DNA of 64,000 bases from Henriciella marina DSM 19595 (GCF_000376805.1 NZ_AQXT01000002.1:434001-498000); one strand, 5' to 3'. Positions 46,322-56,244 are shown, counted from the first letter of the stretch. The notes: a model not told the origin generated them from the letters alone. Numbers and translations: made by a program.

Positions 46322-47320
46322 ATGAGCGTACCAGACAAGATGAGAGCGCTTCAGGTCGAGGAGCTGGGCGAGAAGTATAAGGGCGTCCACCTCCGAGAGA
46401 TTGACGTGCCCGCGCCTGCAAAGGGCGAAATCCTGCTGCGCATCCGGGCAGGGAGCCTGGGGTTCCCGGACCTTCTGATGACGCAGGGCGGCTATCAGCA
46501 CAAACCGTCGCTGCCGTTTATTCCGGGCGGGGATGTGGCGGGCGAGGTCGCGGCGCTGGGCGAGGGCGTGAGCGGCTTTTCGGTCGGAGACCGCGTGGTG
46601 ACGAGCCGTCTTGGCGGCGCGTTTGCCGAATATAATACCTACAGCGCCGAGAAAGTGCGGAAGATACCGGATCACCTTGATTTCGCGGCGGCGGCCTCTG
46701 TCGGGTCAGCCTATCTGACGGCGTATGTGTCACTTGTGCGGCGGGCCGAGATACAGCCGGGCGAATGGCTGCTGGTGCATGGCGCGGCAGGCGGTGTTGG
46801 CCTCGCCGCCGTGGACCTTGGCAAGCATCTCGGCGCAAAGGTCATCGCGGCGGCCTCGCGGGACGACAAGCTGAAGATAATCGAGGACAAATATGCGCCC
46901 GATGCCGTCATCAATTATTCGGGCGGGTTTCGCGAGGAGGTGAAGGAGATCACCGGCGGCGGCGCGGACGTTATCTATGACCCTGTCGGCGGCGATGTCT
47001 TTGATGAGAGCGTGCGCTGCATTGCGTTCAATGGCCGGCTTCTGGTCGTTGGATTTGCGTCCGGACGTATCCCGGAGGTCAAGGTGAACATGCCGCTGAT
47101 CAAGGGGTTCTCGGTCGTCGGTGTCCGGGCAGGCGAGTATGGCCGCCAGTTCCCGGAAAAGGGGCGCGAGAATATGGAAGCGGTCTGGAAGCTGATCGAG
47201 GAGAAGTCCGTCACACCGCATGCCCACGGTGTCTATGCGCTGGATGACTGGCGGACGGCGTTTGCCGAAATGGAAGAGCGCCGCGTTGTCGGGCGGGTGA
47301 TCATCGATCCATCGCTGTAA
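46322..47320 (+). CDS. NADPH:quinone oxidoreductase family protein
   Basis: A 332-residue MDR-superfamily enzyme without zinc ligands. It has the GroES-like N-terminal domain and a Rossmann fold with VHGAAGGVGLAAVDLGKHLGAKVIAAAS. Later GGADVIYDPVGGDVFDESVRC and VGFASGRIPEV match quinone oxidoreductases. Substrate uncertain. The Shine-Dalgarno is GGAGAGGAGG. Its 3' end overlaps the convergent monooxygenase by 20 bases. Confidence 0.9.
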   Translation: MSVPDKMRALQVEELGEKYKGVHLREIDVPAPAKGEILLRIRAGSLGFPDLLMTQGGYQHKPSLPFIPGGDVAGEVAALGEGVSGFSVGDRVVTSRLGGAFAEYNTYSAEKVRKIPDHLDFAAAASVGSAYLTAYVSLVRRAEIQPGEWLLVHGAAGGVGLAAVDLGKHLGAKVIAAASRDDKLKIIEDKYAPDAVINYSGGFREEVKEITGGGADVIYDPVGGDVFDESVRCIAFNGRLLVVGFASGRIPEVKVNMPLIKGFSVVGVRAGEYGRQFPEKGRENMEAVWKLIEEKSVTPHAHGVYALDDWRTAFAEMEERRVVGRVIIDPSL

Positions 47321-48515
47321 CGTCGTGGCTGTAGATCCAGTCGAGGCGTGAACGGACCACGCCGGGCAGGAGCTGACCTGCGATCCACATGGGCCCATAG
47401 GTCGCCGCCTGCTCGGCGGGCGAGCGCTTGTGAAAGGTCTTCATATTGGCGCGCGAGGCTGCCTGAATGCGCGCGGTGCGCGGCTTGCGCGTGGCTTCAT
47501 AGCGGGCGAGGGCATCGGGCACCGGCGCGTTGCCGCCAAGCTGCTCGGCCAGCAAGTAGGCGTCTTCGATGGACTGGGCGGCGCCCTGAGCCTGAAAGGG
47601 CAACATGGGGTGACAGGCATCGCCAAGCAGGGTGACGGGGCTGTCGCTCCATGTGCCGAGCGGCTCCCGGTCAAAGAGGGCCCAGCGATAATGTGTGTCA
47701 GCCTTGTCGATGAGGTCGGTGAGTGTGCTGTCCCATCCCCTGAAGTCGTTGAGCGCTTCTTCCTTGGTGCCTTGCTCTGTCCAGCTTTCGCCGCGCCAGT
47801 CATGGCGTTCGACAATGCCGACGAAATTGGCGAGCGTGCCGCCTCTCAGTCTGTAGGTGACAGCGTGGCGGCCGGGGCCAGCCCAGACGCAGGCGGTTGG
47901 CGGAGGCGGCACGGTCAGCCGGTCTATCGGCACGGTGAGGCGCCAGGCGAGATTGCCGGTGAAGCGGGCGGGGATATCCCCCAGCATCTGTTTGCGGATG
48001 GTCGAATGAAGACCATCAGCGCCAATCAGGACGTCGCCTTCGGTGGTGAGCTTCCCTTCCAGGATGAGTTCCGCGCGGCCGCTGTCGGCTTTGTAGCCGG
48101 TGGCCTGTGCGCCGAGATGGACCGTTATCTGCGGGCTGGCTTCCACCGCTGCGGCCAGGAGATCGATGAGGTCAGCGCGGTGGATGTGGACGTAGGGCGC
48201 GCCCCAGGCCGGCGATGGGTGCTGGTTGACGGGGACGGAAAAGACGCGGCGGTCCGAGCGGCCGAGCCGAAGCTCCAGCGCTTGGGGGGCAAAGCCGCGC
48301 TCTGCGACCCGGTCTGCGAGGCCAAGCACGGCAAAGACCTTCATGGCGTTCGGGCTGAGCTGCAGGCCAGCGCCGACCTCGGTCAGGCTGGTGGCTACCT
48401 CGAACAGGTCGACCGTCCAGCCTTGCCGGGCGAGACATAGCGCGGAGGTGAGGCCGCCTATGCCGCCGCCAGCGATAAGGGCATGACGTTTTTTACTGGT
48501 CATCCTGTCAGTCAT
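47301..48515 (-). CDS. FAD-dependent monooxygenase (salicylate hydroxylase-like)
   Basis: A 404-residue class A flavoprotein hydroxylase starting at ATG 48515 (48503 also possible). A longer upstream reading is rejected because it runs through the antisense nnrU gene. FAD motifs are AGGGIGGLTSALCLARQG, the DG motif LIGADGLHSTIRKQM and GD motif LLGDACHPMLPFQAQGA. Aromatic hydroxylation is expected, for example of 3- or 2-hydroxybenzoate. The substrate is unproven, and no ring-cleavage gene is beside it. Confidence 0.88.
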   Translation of the reverse strand: MTDRMTSKKRHALIAGGGIGGLTSALCLARQGWTVDLFEVATSLTEVGAGLQLSPNAMKVFAVLGLADRVAERGFAPQALELRLGRSDRRVFSVPVNQHPSPAWGAPYVHIHRADLIDLLAAAVEASPQITVHLGAQATGYKADSGRAELILEGKLTTEGDVLIGADGLHSTIRKQMLGDIPARFTGNLAWRLTVPIDRLTVPPPPTACVWAGPGRHAVTYRLRGGTLANFVGIVERHDWRGESWTEQGTKEEALNDFRGWDSTLTDLIDKADTHYRWALFDREPLGTWSDSPVTLLGDACHPMLPFQAQGAAQSIEDAYLLAEQLGGNAPVPDALARYEATRKPRTARIQAASRANMKTFHKRSPAEQAATYGPMWIAGQLLPGVVRSRLDWIYSHDVTAMDR

Positions 48516-48629
48516 GGCTTTGCTCGCGGCATTGGGCAAGCGCCGGTGCGGAGGCCGATTGCCGCGTTCGACATCTGCTTGCTGGTCAACTGGTTTGGCG
48601 TCATGATGACGACAACAGGGGAGGCGGAT

Positions 48630-49223
48630 ATGATCTATCTGGTTGCGGGGCTGGTTATATTCTTCGGGTTGCATGTCTATTCGGCAGTGCGCACGCGTGC
48701 GCCAGCGACGCGGATCGAGGCGCGCATGGGGGCGGGGCCGTTCAAGGGCCTTTATAGCCTGGTTGCGATCGCCGGTTTCGTTCTCATCGTCTGGGGATAT
48801 GGCGCGGCGCGGCCATCGGCGATTATCTGGCAGCCGCCGGTCTGGACCGCGCACCTCAATATCCTCCTGCAACTGATAGCGATGCCAATCCTCGTCGCGG
48901 CCTATCTGCCGGCTGGTCACATCAAGAAGACGCTGAAGCATCCCATGCTGGTAGCCGTGAAGATCTGGGCGATCGGGCATCTGCTGGCGAATGGTGAGCT
49001 CAATTCGATTCTGCTGTTTGGCAGTTTCCTCGCCTATGCCGTGTTCGACCGGATCATGGTCAAGAAGCGCGGTGAAACCGGCCTGCCGCACAATGTGAAG
49101 ACGGCGCTTTCCAGCGACATGATTGCGCTTCTCATCGGCCTTGTGATCTGGGGCGCGATGATTTTCGGCCTGCATGCGCTGCTCTTTGGTCGGCCTGTCA
49201 TCGCTGGCATGGGCGGAGCTTAG
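48630..49223 (+). CDS. NnrU family membrane protein
   Basis: A 197-residue protein with about five transmembrane helices, from the ATG at 48630 after GGGGAGGCG. NnrU hallmarks: IFFGLHVYSAVRTRAP and the helix with VKIWAIGHLLANGELNSILLFGSFLAYAVFDRI. NnrU is linked to nitric oxide reduction in denitrifiers and is related to the isoprenoid enzyme family of 15-cis-zeta-carotene isomerase (Z-ISO). No nitrite or nitric oxide reductase gene is nearby, so the role here is open. Confidence 0.88.
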   Translation: MIYLVAGLVIFFGLHVYSAVRTRAPATRIEARMGAGPFKGLYSLVAIAGFVLIVWGYGAARPSAIIWQPPVWTAHLNILLQLIAMPILVAAYLPAGHIKKTLKHPMLVAVKIWAIGHLLANGELNSILLFGSFLAYAVFDRIMVKKRGETGLPHNVKTALSSDMIALLIGLVIWGAMIFGLHALLFGRPVIAGMGGA

Positions 49224-49324
49224 GCGCGTCTCTCTTCGACTGCATTACGGTTTCGTGCTTGGCGCTGCTGGCCCGGCTCTGTTAGGAGACGCGCCAGAAC
49301 TCTCAGCATGGAGGATGCGCGCCC

Positions 49325-50182
49325 GTGTCCGCACAATCTCAAGTCAGACGCAAAACCGTCCGCGATATCATTGCCGCCAAGACCGGTGAGCCGCTGGTCT
49401 GCCTGACCGCCTATGATGCACCGACAGCGGCCATCATGGACCCGTATTGCGACCTTATCCTGGTCGGCGACAGCGTCGGCATGGTGGTGCATGGTCTGAG
49501 CTCGACGGTCGGCGTGACGATGGAGATGATGATCCTGCACGGGCAAGCGGTCATGCGCGGTTCAGAGCGCGCCTTCGTGGTCGTCGATATGCCGTTTGGT
49601 TCCTACGAAACGAGCGCTGACCAGGCTTTTCTCAATGCCTCGCGCATCATGAAGGAAACGGGCTGCCAGGCCGTGAAGATCGAGAGCGGGACGTATGCCG
49701 CCGATCAGATCCAGCATCTTGTCGAGCGCGGCGTGCCGGTGATGGGCCATGTCGGGCTTCGGCCACAGGCGATCAATGTGGTCGGCGGTTTCAAGGCGCA
49801 GGGGCGCGATGATGTCGAGCGCGAGCGTGTCATGGCCGAGGCGAAAGCTGCAGAGGATGCCGGCGCTTTTGCTATCGTTATTGAGGGTGTTGCAGAGGAC
49901 CTTGCCGACGAAATTACCAAGGGGCTTTCCATCCCAACAATCGGTATCGGCGCGTCGGCCACTTGCGATGGCCAGATCCTTGTGACGCCCGACATGCTCG
50001 GTGTCTTCGACTGGACGCCGAAATTCGTGCGCCGCTATGGCAATCTGCAATCGGAGATTGCCAAATCGGTTGAAGCCTATGCCCGCGATGTGCGTGCACG
50101 CAGCTTTCCGGGCGAGGCGGAAACCTACAAGCTGACTAAACCGGGTACGGGCAAGCTGTCCAAACCGGGGCCCAAACAGTGA
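49325..50182 (+). CDS. panB: 3-methyl-2-oxobutanoate hydroxymethyltransferase
   Basis: Adds a hydroxymethyl group to alpha-ketoisovalerate to make ketopantoate (pantothenate pathway). It has 285 residues from a GTG start with GGAGGATG upstream. The conserved LTAYDAPTAAIMD, LVGDSVGMVVHG and VKIESG segments and the GHVGLRPQ motif are visible. The C-terminal tail has two repeats of KLTKPGTG/KLSKPGP type. No panC is adjacent. Confidence 0.95.
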   Translation: MSAQSQVRRKTVRDIIAAKTGEPLVCLTAYDAPTAAIMDPYCDLILVGDSVGMVVHGLSSTVGVTMEMMILHGQAVMRGSERAFVVVDMPFGSYETSADQAFLNASRIMKETGCQAVKIESGTYAADQIQHLVERGVPVMGHVGLRPQAINVVGGFKAQGRDDVERERVMAEAKAAEDAGAFAIVIEGVAEDLADEITKGLSIPTIGIGASATCDGQILVTPDMLGVFDWTPKFVRRYGNLQSEIAKSVEAYARDVRARSFPGEAETYKLTKPGTGKLSKPGPKQ

Positions 50183-50259
50183 TCGCGCGTTGCCGGGGGC
50201 AGGCGGCGCGGTTAGGGTGCGCGCTGAATTGATGCCCTTTATTCAGTGGAGTAGGCCAA

Positions 50260-51039
50260 TTGGCTGATATCTTTGAGGAAGTTGAGGAAGGCCTCCGTCA
50301 GGAACGGGCCGCCCGACTCTGGAAGAAATACGGCGTTTTCGCCTATATCGCCGCAGCTTTGCTGATTGGCGGCGTAGCCCTGAACGAGTATATGCAGAGC
50401 CAGCGCGCGCAAACGCTCGAGGAGCAATCGGTTGCCTTCGAAAGCGCCGACAGTGCTCTCAGCGCCGGAACCTTTGACTTAGCCGCGGACGAGTTTGACA
50501 CGCTGGCGCGTTCCGACACCGAGATTTCTCCACTGGCGGCAAATTTTCTGGCGCAGACTCGTCTGACGGGGAATGCCGACACGGAAGCGGCGATTACGGC
50601 GCTGGAGATGGCGGCAAATGCAGACACACCGATTGGCAAGTTGTCGCTTATGAAGGCGGCTTATCTGAAATCGGAGACTGCAAGCCGCGCAGAGCTTGAG
50701 ACCTATCTCGGCTCGCTGCTGGACGAGGAAAGTCAGTTCGGCGCTCTGGCGCTTGAGCTTGTCGCTGCTAAGGCCGCCCAGGAAGGCGACACCGAATATG
50801 CGCGCCAGGTGTTCAATGAGCTGCGCTTTCTGGCGAACGTGCCTGATGGTGTGACGCAACGGTCTGTACGCGCATTGGCGGCGCTGCCAGCTGCGCCAGC
50901 AACCGATGCAGCCGCTGGGGACGCGCCGTCTGAAGATGGCGCCGCGACGGCTGACGAGATGACCGGCGAATCGGCCCAGACTGAAGAGATTCCGGACTCC
51001 GGCGCGGCCGGGTCCAGCGATGGAGACCAGCCAGAATGA
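50260..51039 (+). CDS. YfgM-like tetratricopeptide membrane protein
   Basis: A 259-residue protein from a TTG start. One N-terminal transmembrane helix (VFAYIAAALLIGGVALNEYM, about residues 27-46) anchors a periplasmic TPR domain (about 60-205). The tail is acidic and alanine-rich. YfgM in E. coli associates with the Sec translocon and periplasmic chaperones. Its ATGA overlap with bamB, as in the E. coli yfgM-bamB-der order, supports the assignment. Confidence 0.88.
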   Translation: MADIFEEVEEGLRQERAARLWKKYGVFAYIAAALLIGGVALNEYMQSQRAQTLEEQSVAFESADSALSAGTFDLAADEFDTLARSDTEISPLAANFLAQTRLTGNADTEAAITALEMAANADTPIGKLSLMKAAYLKSETASRAELETYLGSLLDEESQFGALALELVAAKAAQEGDTEYARQVFNELRFLANVPDGVTQRSVRALAALPAAPATDAAAGDAPSEDGAATADEMTGESAQTEEIPDSGAAGSSDGDQPE

Positions 51040-52379
51040 TCAAAAACCCCGTTCGTGTCGTTGTTTTTGGCGGGCTCATCCTGAGCCTGTCAGCCTGTTC
51101 CTATGTGCAGGGTCTGCGCGCTGAAGAGCAGCGCCTGACCGCTGAAGAGCGCGAGGGACGTATTGAAATGGTCCTCGGCGATGAATCGATCGAGGCCGAC
51201 CCCGATCTGGCAACACAGACAATTCCCCTGCCGCCGGCACGCGCGCTGGCAAGCTGGCCTGAGGCTGGCTCGCGTCCGACAAAATCTGCCGGGCATGTGG
51301 CGGCCGCCTCAGCGCTTGAGATTGCTTGGTCGGTCAATGCCGGGAAGGGCACCAATCGCAATGGCGCGCTGACCACTCCGCCTGTGGCGAGCGAAACGGC
51401 AATCTTTGTTGTCGATGCGGACCAGACCGTGCGCGCTTTCGGTCTTTCGAATGGTGGCCGTATCTGGCAGCGCGAGCTTAAATCCGGCAATAGCCGTGAC
51501 AAGCGCGGCATTGGCGCAGGCCTTGCCTATTCGGCAGGCCGCTTGATCGTTGCCAGCGGCTATGGCTTTGTCAGCGCACTTGATGCCGAAACGGGCAGCG
51601 AAATCTGGCGCCGTGACATGGAAGCGCCGATGACGGGTGCGCCGACCATCTCTGACGGGCGTATCTTTGTCTCTTCGAATAATAATGAGATCTACGCGCT
51701 GGACCTGAATGATGGACGGGTCCTCTGGTCCGATCAGGCGATCGCAGAATCGGCGCGCGTTCTTGGTTCCTCCAGCCCGGCTGCGGTCGAGGACATTGTG
51801 ATCGCGCCTTACTCATCCGGTGAGATCATTGCGTATCTGGCCGCCAATGGCCGCCGCCTCTGGACCGAGGCATTGTCGCGCCCGGGCCGTTTCACGCCGA
51901 TCTCCTCGATCAATGATATTGCCTCGCGTCCAATCGTCGGCAGCGGCCTTGTCTATGCGGCGAACCAGTCAGGTGTGATGGCGGCCATCGATGGGCGCAC
52001 CGGCGACCGGGTCTGGGTACAGCCGATCGGGTCGACATCTGCGCCAACACTGATCGGTCAGTACATCTTCGTGTCAGGCACTGACGGCAAAGTCGCCGCG
52101 ATCAATGCCGGCAGCGGACAGGTTTACTGGGTGAACCAGCTTCGCGAGTTCGAGCGTCAGGAAAAGCAGCGTGGGCGTATCGCCTATGCTGGGCCTCTGA
52201 TGGCATCGAACCGGCTGCTCGTGGCCTCATCGCGCGGCTCGGTCATCGCGCTTTCCCCGCAAACCGGCGAACGCGTCGGTTCGGTTGAGCTGAATGACCC
52301 GATCTACCTCGAGCCGATTTCGGTTGGCGACAAGGTCTTCATCCTGACAGACGATGCGCGGCTGGTCGCCATCCGCTAG
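51036..52379 (+). CDS. bamB: Outer membrane assembly factor BamB
   Basis: A 447-residue lipoprotein (lipobox LSLSAC near residue 22) with an eight-bladed PQQ-type beta-propeller. Repeats with GxxxW-type ends are seen, such as GGRIWQRELKSG, GSEIWRRDMEAP, DGRVLWSDQAI and GDRVWVQPIGS. It is part of the BAM complex inserting outer-membrane proteins. It lies between the YfgM-like gene and der, the common proteobacterial order. Confidence 0.94.
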   Translation: MIKNPVRVVVFGGLILSLSACSYVQGLRAEEQRLTAEEREGRIEMVLGDESIEADPDLATQTIPLPPARALASWPEAGSRPTKSAGHVAAASALEIAWSVNAGKGTNRNGALTTPPVASETAIFVVDADQTVRAFGLSNGGRIWQRELKSGNSRDKRGIGAGLAYSAGRLIVASGYGFVSALDAETGSEIWRRDMEAPMTGAPTISDGRIFVSSNNNEIYALDLNDGRVLWSDQAIAESARVLGSSSPAAVEDIVIAPYSSGEIIAYLAANGRRLWTEALSRPGRFTPISSINDIASRPIVGSGLVYAANQSGVMAAIDGRTGDRVWVQPIGSTSAPTLIGQYIFVSGTDGKVAAINAGSGQVYWVNQLREFERQEKQRGRIAYAGPLMASNRLLVASSRGSVIALSPQTGERVGSVELNDPIYLEPISVGDKVFILTDDARLVAIR

Positions 52380-52436
52380 GATATTGCCAGCAGGGTCCCT
52401 GAACCATCAGGGCCAAGCTTCACGAAAGGACGGCGC

Positions 52437-54017
52437 ATGCCGTTGAAAATCGCCATCGTCGGACGCCCGAATGTGGGTAAGTCGACGCTGTTCAACCGGC
52501 TTGCCGGAAAACAACTCGCGCTGGTCGATGACCAGCCGGGCGTGACGCGTGACCGCAAGGAAGCGCCGGGCAGGCTTGCCGATTTGCCGCTGATCCTGAT
52601 CGACACGGCCGGGTTCGAGGATGTCACCGACGACTCGCTTGAATCTCGTATGCGCCAGCAGACTGAAATCGCGATCCGTGAGGCAGAGCTTGCGCTTTTC
52701 CTGATCGATGCGCGCGATGGCGTCACGCCGATGGATGAGCGTTTCGCAGATGTGCTGCGCCGCGCTGACCTGCCGATTGTGCTGGCCGCCAACAAGGCCG
52801 AAGGCAATCAGGGCGATATTGGCATGGCGGAAGCCTGGTCGCTGGGCCTTGGCGAGCCTGTCGGGCTGTCGGGTGCGCATGGCGAGGGCATGGGTGACCT
52901 ATATGGTGCGATCCGTGTCGCGCTTGGCGAGGAAGCTTTCGAAGCAGCCTTCACAGAGGATGACGCGGCAGAGGGCGAGGGCTTCAATGATGAAGTGCTC
53001 GACCTGATGGCAGAGATCGATGTCGACAACCCTAACCTGACAGAAGACGAGCTGACGGCGGCGCTGGAAGCGGCAGGTATCGATGACGCCGCCGAGGCCG
53101 AGGCACAGCTGGCCGCGCGCGAGGAAGCGCGCAAGAAGCCGATCCGGCTGGCCATTGTCGGGCGTCCGAATGCGGGCAAGTCCACGTTGATCAACCAGAT
53201 GCTGGGCGAGCAGCGTCTTCTGACCGGGCCTGAAGCCGGGATCACCCGCGACTCCATCTCTGTCGACTGGATGTATGAGGGCCGGAAGGTAAAGCTGGTC
53301 GATACAGCAGGGCTTCGCCGCAAATCACGCGTTCAGGAGAAGCTGGAGCGGATGTCGACGGGCGAGACGGTCCGTACACTCAAGTTTGCCGATGTTATTG
53401 CGCTGGTCATGGACGCTGATGAAGCGTTCGAGAAACAGGATCTGCAGATCGCTGACCTTGCAGTCCGCGAAGGCAGGGGTCTGGTCTTCGTCATCTCCAA
53501 ATGGGATCTTGTGGACAATCACGCGCAGAAAATGCGCGAGCTGTCGGAAATGGCGAAAGTGCTGTTGCCGAATGCGCGCGGTGCGCCGGTTGTCACGCTG
53601 TCAGGCCTGACGGGCAAACGCGTTGAGCGGTTCATGCCCGCGGTTGCCAAGGTCTATGATGACTGGTCGGCGCGGGTCAAAACCGGCGACCTTAACCGCT
53701 GGCTTCGCTATACGATCGAGCGTCATCCGCCGCCATCAATCAATGGCAAGCGGATCAAGCCACGCTACATGGCGCAGATGAAGGCGCGTCCGCCGACCTT
53801 TGTGCTGATCGCCTCGCGCGGTGAGCAGATGCCGGAGCAGTATAAGCGCTTTCTGGTGAATGGGATCCGTGAGGCGTTTGACCTGCCTGGCGTCCCGATC
53901 CGTCTGTTCGTGCGTCAGGGGGCGAACCCCTATGCCGAGAAGTACAAGCCGCAAAACCAGAAGAAGACGAGCGGCCGCGGCAAGGGCAAGACCAGAAGCA
54001 TCAACAAGCGCAGCTAG
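52437..54017 (+). CDS. der: Ribosome assembly GTPase Der (EngA)
   Basis: Two tandem GTPase domains and a KH-like C-terminus, 526 residues. G1 motifs are GRPNVGKSTLF (near residue 8) and GRPNAGKSTLI (near 240). G3 appears as DTAGF and DTAGL. The linker between them is long and acidic. The C-terminal KRIKPRYMAQMKARPPTFVLIASR is typical. The basic tail ends KTRSINKRS. It is needed for 50S maturation. Confidence 0.96.
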   Translation: MPLKIAIVGRPNVGKSTLFNRLAGKQLALVDDQPGVTRDRKEAPGRLADLPLILIDTAGFEDVTDDSLESRMRQQTEIAIREAELALFLIDARDGVTPMDERFADVLRRADLPIVLAANKAEGNQGDIGMAEAWSLGLGEPVGLSGAHGEGMGDLYGAIRVALGEEAFEAAFTEDDAAEGEGFNDEVLDLMAEIDVDNPNLTEDELTAALEAAGIDDAAEAEAQLAAREEARKKPIRLAIVGRPNAGKSTLINQMLGEQRLLTGPEAGITRDSISVDWMYEGRKVKLVDTAGLRRKSRVQEKLERMSTGETVRTLKFADVIALVMDADEAFEKQDLQIADLAVREGRGLVFVISKWDLVDNHAQKMRELSEMAKVLLPNARGAPVVTLSGLTGKRVERFMPAVAKVYDDWSARVKTGDLNRWLRYTIERHPPPSINGKRIKPRYMAQMKARPPTFVLIASRGEQMPEQYKRFLVNGIREAFDLPGVPIRLFVRQGANPYAEKYKPQNQKKTSGRGKGKTRSINKRS

Positions 54018-54023
54018 GTCCGG

Positions 54024-54722
54024 TCAGCTTTTGAAGCTGATCCGCTGGGCTGTCCGCGTTTCGCTTTCCTCCAGCAGGGGCGTGAGTTTCTTGACGACCT
54101 CTTCCGGCGTTGGAAGCGTCATCGGGTCTTCGCTTGGCATGGCTTCGGCGCGCATTCCGGTGCGCGTGGCGCCGGGGTCGAAGAGATTGACCCGTAGCGC
54201 CATCTTCTCATTCTCATCGGCCCAGGCCATGACCAAACCTTCAAGTCCCGCCTTGGAGGCCTGATAAGGGCCCCAGAATGCACGTGGACGTGGCACGACC
54301 CCCGAGGACACGAAGACCGCTCGCGGGCTCTCAGAGCGCTGCAGGAGGGGATGCATGGCGCGGATGAGGCGCCAATTGGCGGTGAGGTTCACTTCGATCG
54401 TTTCTTCGAAGCTGCGCGGGCCTACCGCCTGAAGCGGACCGATCGTGCCGAGCACGCCTGCATTCCCAAGCAGACCGTCGATCCGGCCGAATTTGGTAGC
54501 CAGCGCCTGGCCCACGGTTTCGAAGGCTGTCTTGTCCTTCAGATCCATCGGGATGAGGCTCGCCGAGCCGCCTGCGGACCTGATCTCGTCATCCAGCTTT
54601 TCCAGCGCGAGCTTTGAGCGCGCTGTTGCGACGATATGATGACCACGGCCCGCCAGCTCGAGCGCGGCAGCCTTGCCGATCCCGCGCGAGGCGCCGGTGA
54701 TGAGGGTAATGCGCTTGTCCAT
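54024..54722 (-). CDS. Short-chain dehydrogenase/reductase
   Basis: A 232-residue SDR. The cofactor motif is TGASRGIGKAA, the NAG motif is LGNAGVLG, and the active site has the serine in FVSSGVVPRPRAFWGPYQASK with YxxxK. The substrate is unknown. It lies 29 bases after the purF end on the same strand and may be cotranscribed, an order seen in other alphaproteobacteria. Confidence 0.9.
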   Translation of the reverse strand: MDKRITLITGASRGIGKAAALELAGRGHHIVATARSKLALEKLDDEIRSAGGSASLIPMDLKDKTAFETVGQALATKFGRIDGLLGNAGVLGTIGPLQAVGPRSFEETIEVNLTANWRLIRAMHPLLQRSESPRAVFVSSGVVPRPRAFWGPYQASKAGLEGLVMAWADENEKMALRVNLFDPGATRTGMRAEAMPSEDPMTLPTPEEVVKKLTPLLEESETRTAQRISFKS

Positions 54723-54751
54723 GTAAGGCGGGGTAGCCTGTCAGGGGCCGG

Positions 54752-56197
54752 CTAGTCCAGAAGCGAAAGCTGTCTGTCCTTGCCGCCTTCTTCCTGCGTC
54801 TGATCCACCAAGCGCGTCGGGTAGCAGCCGGTGAAGCAATGGTCGGAAAATTGCGGCATGTCGATATTGCGCTTGACGCCGATGGACGCATAGAGCCCGT
54901 CGACGGAAAGGAATCCGAGCGTCTCGACGTTCAGAAAGTCGCGCATCTGCTCCAGCGTGTTGTTCGAGGCGAGCAGCTCTGACTTGGTCGGCATGTCGAT
55001 GCCGTAGAAGTCAGGATTGACGATAGGCGGGCTGGCCGAGCGAAGGTGGACCTCTTTGGCGCCGGCATCGCGGACCATCTGGACAATCTTCTTGGATGTG
55101 TTGCCGCGCACGATAGAGTCGTCGACGAGCAGGACGCGTTTGCCTTCCAGAACGGACCTGTTGGGCGAATGCTTCTTGGAGATGGATTTCTGGCGGCCAA
55201 GCTGTGTCGGCTCAATGAAAGTCCGGCCGACATAGTGGCTGCGGATGATGCCAAGCTGGAAAGGCACGCCGCTCTGCTCCGAGAAGCCGAGCGCCGCCGG
55301 AACGCCGGAATCCGGCACCGGGACGATCACGTCGACATCAGCAGGGTTTTCGCGCGCAAGCTGGTGGCCCATGCGGCGGCGGACCTGATAGACGCTGCGG
55401 CCCTGCACGATGCTGTCGGGGCGGGCAAAGTAGACATACTCAAACAGGCAGGGGCTTTCAGGGCGCTCCGGATAGGCGCGATAGCTTTCCACACCCGCTT
55501 CGGAAATGACGACAACTTCGCCATTCTCAATCTCGCGCACAAATTCGGCGCCGATCATGTCCAGCGCGCACGTCTCAGACGCAAGAACCCAGCCCTTGCC
55601 AATCCTGCCGAGAATAAGCGGGCGCAGACCAATCGGATCACGCGCGCCGATGAGTTTCTTGTTGGTGAGGCCGACGAAGGCGTACCCGCCCTCAACCGCC
55701 TGCATGGCTTCCATGAAGCGATCGCGCATCAGGCCACGGTCAGAGCGGGCCACGAGCTGCAGGACGACTTCAGTGTCCATTGTCGACTGGAAGATGGCGC
55801 CGCGGTTGATCAGCTCCCGGCGGAGTTTGACGGCATTGGTGATGTTGCCATTGTGAGCAAGGGCAAAGCCGGTATTCGCAAGGTCCGCAAAAATAGGCTG
55901 GATATTGCGAAGGGCTGGCTTGCCAGCGGTGGAGTAACGGTTGTGGCCGATGGCCGCGCTGCCGGGCAGACGGGTCGTCAGATCGCCGCCGAAATTGTCG
56001 CCGACGAGGCCCATATGGCGTTCATTGTGAAACTTGTCGCCGTCATAGGTGGCGATGCCACAGGCTTCCTGACCGCGATGCTGGAGGGCGTGGAGGCCAA
56101 GGGCGACGAGCAGCGACGCCTCTGGATGATTGAAGACGCCTACAATGCCGCATTCTTCACGAGGCTTGTCGTCATCATGGTCCCAGATCATCGACAC
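54752..56197 (-). CDS. purF: Amidophosphoribosyltransferase
   Basis: First committed step of purine synthesis: PRPP plus glutamine to phosphoribosylamine. It has 481 residues. A short propeptide precedes the nucleophile C16 in EECGIVGVFNHPEA, so self-cleavage is expected. The PRPP motif is LLVDDSIVRGNTSK. Additional cysteines in ESPCLFEY and HCFTGCYPTRL suggest the Fe-S type. It precedes the SDR gene; cvpA lies upstream, the common purF partner. Confidence 0.95.
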   Translation of the reverse strand: MSMIWDHDDDKPREECGIVGVFNHPEASLLVALGLHALQHRGQEACGIATYDGDKFHNERHMGLVGDNFGGDLTTRLPGSAAIGHNRYSTAGKPALRNIQPIFADLANTGFALAHNGNITNAVKLRRELINRGAIFQSTMDTEVVLQLVARSDRGLMRDRFMEAMQAVEGGYAFVGLTNKKLIGARDPIGLRPLILGRIGKGWVLASETCALDMIGAEFVREIENGEVVVISEAGVESYRAYPERPESPCLFEYVYFARPDSIVQGRSVYQVRRRMGHQLARENPADVDVIVPVPDSGVPAALGFSEQSGVPFQLGIIRSHYVGRTFIEPTQLGRQKSISKKHSPNRSVLEGKRVLLVDDSIVRGNTSKKIVQMVRDAGAKEVHLRSASPPIVNPDFYGIDMPTKSELLASNNTLEQMRDFLNVETLGFLSVDGLYASIGVKRNIDMPQFSDHCFTGCYPTRLVDQTQEEGGKDRQLSLLD

Positions 56198-56244
56198 CTC
56201 GGCTCATTGGTTCGAGTGCGAGGTATGCCCTGGTGCAAGATTCG

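Noticed and set aside
48516-49175. N-terminal extension of the FAD monooxygenase frame
   Set aside because: It is antisense to nnrU, lacks any domain, and the FAD-binding fold begins right after ATG 48503/48515.
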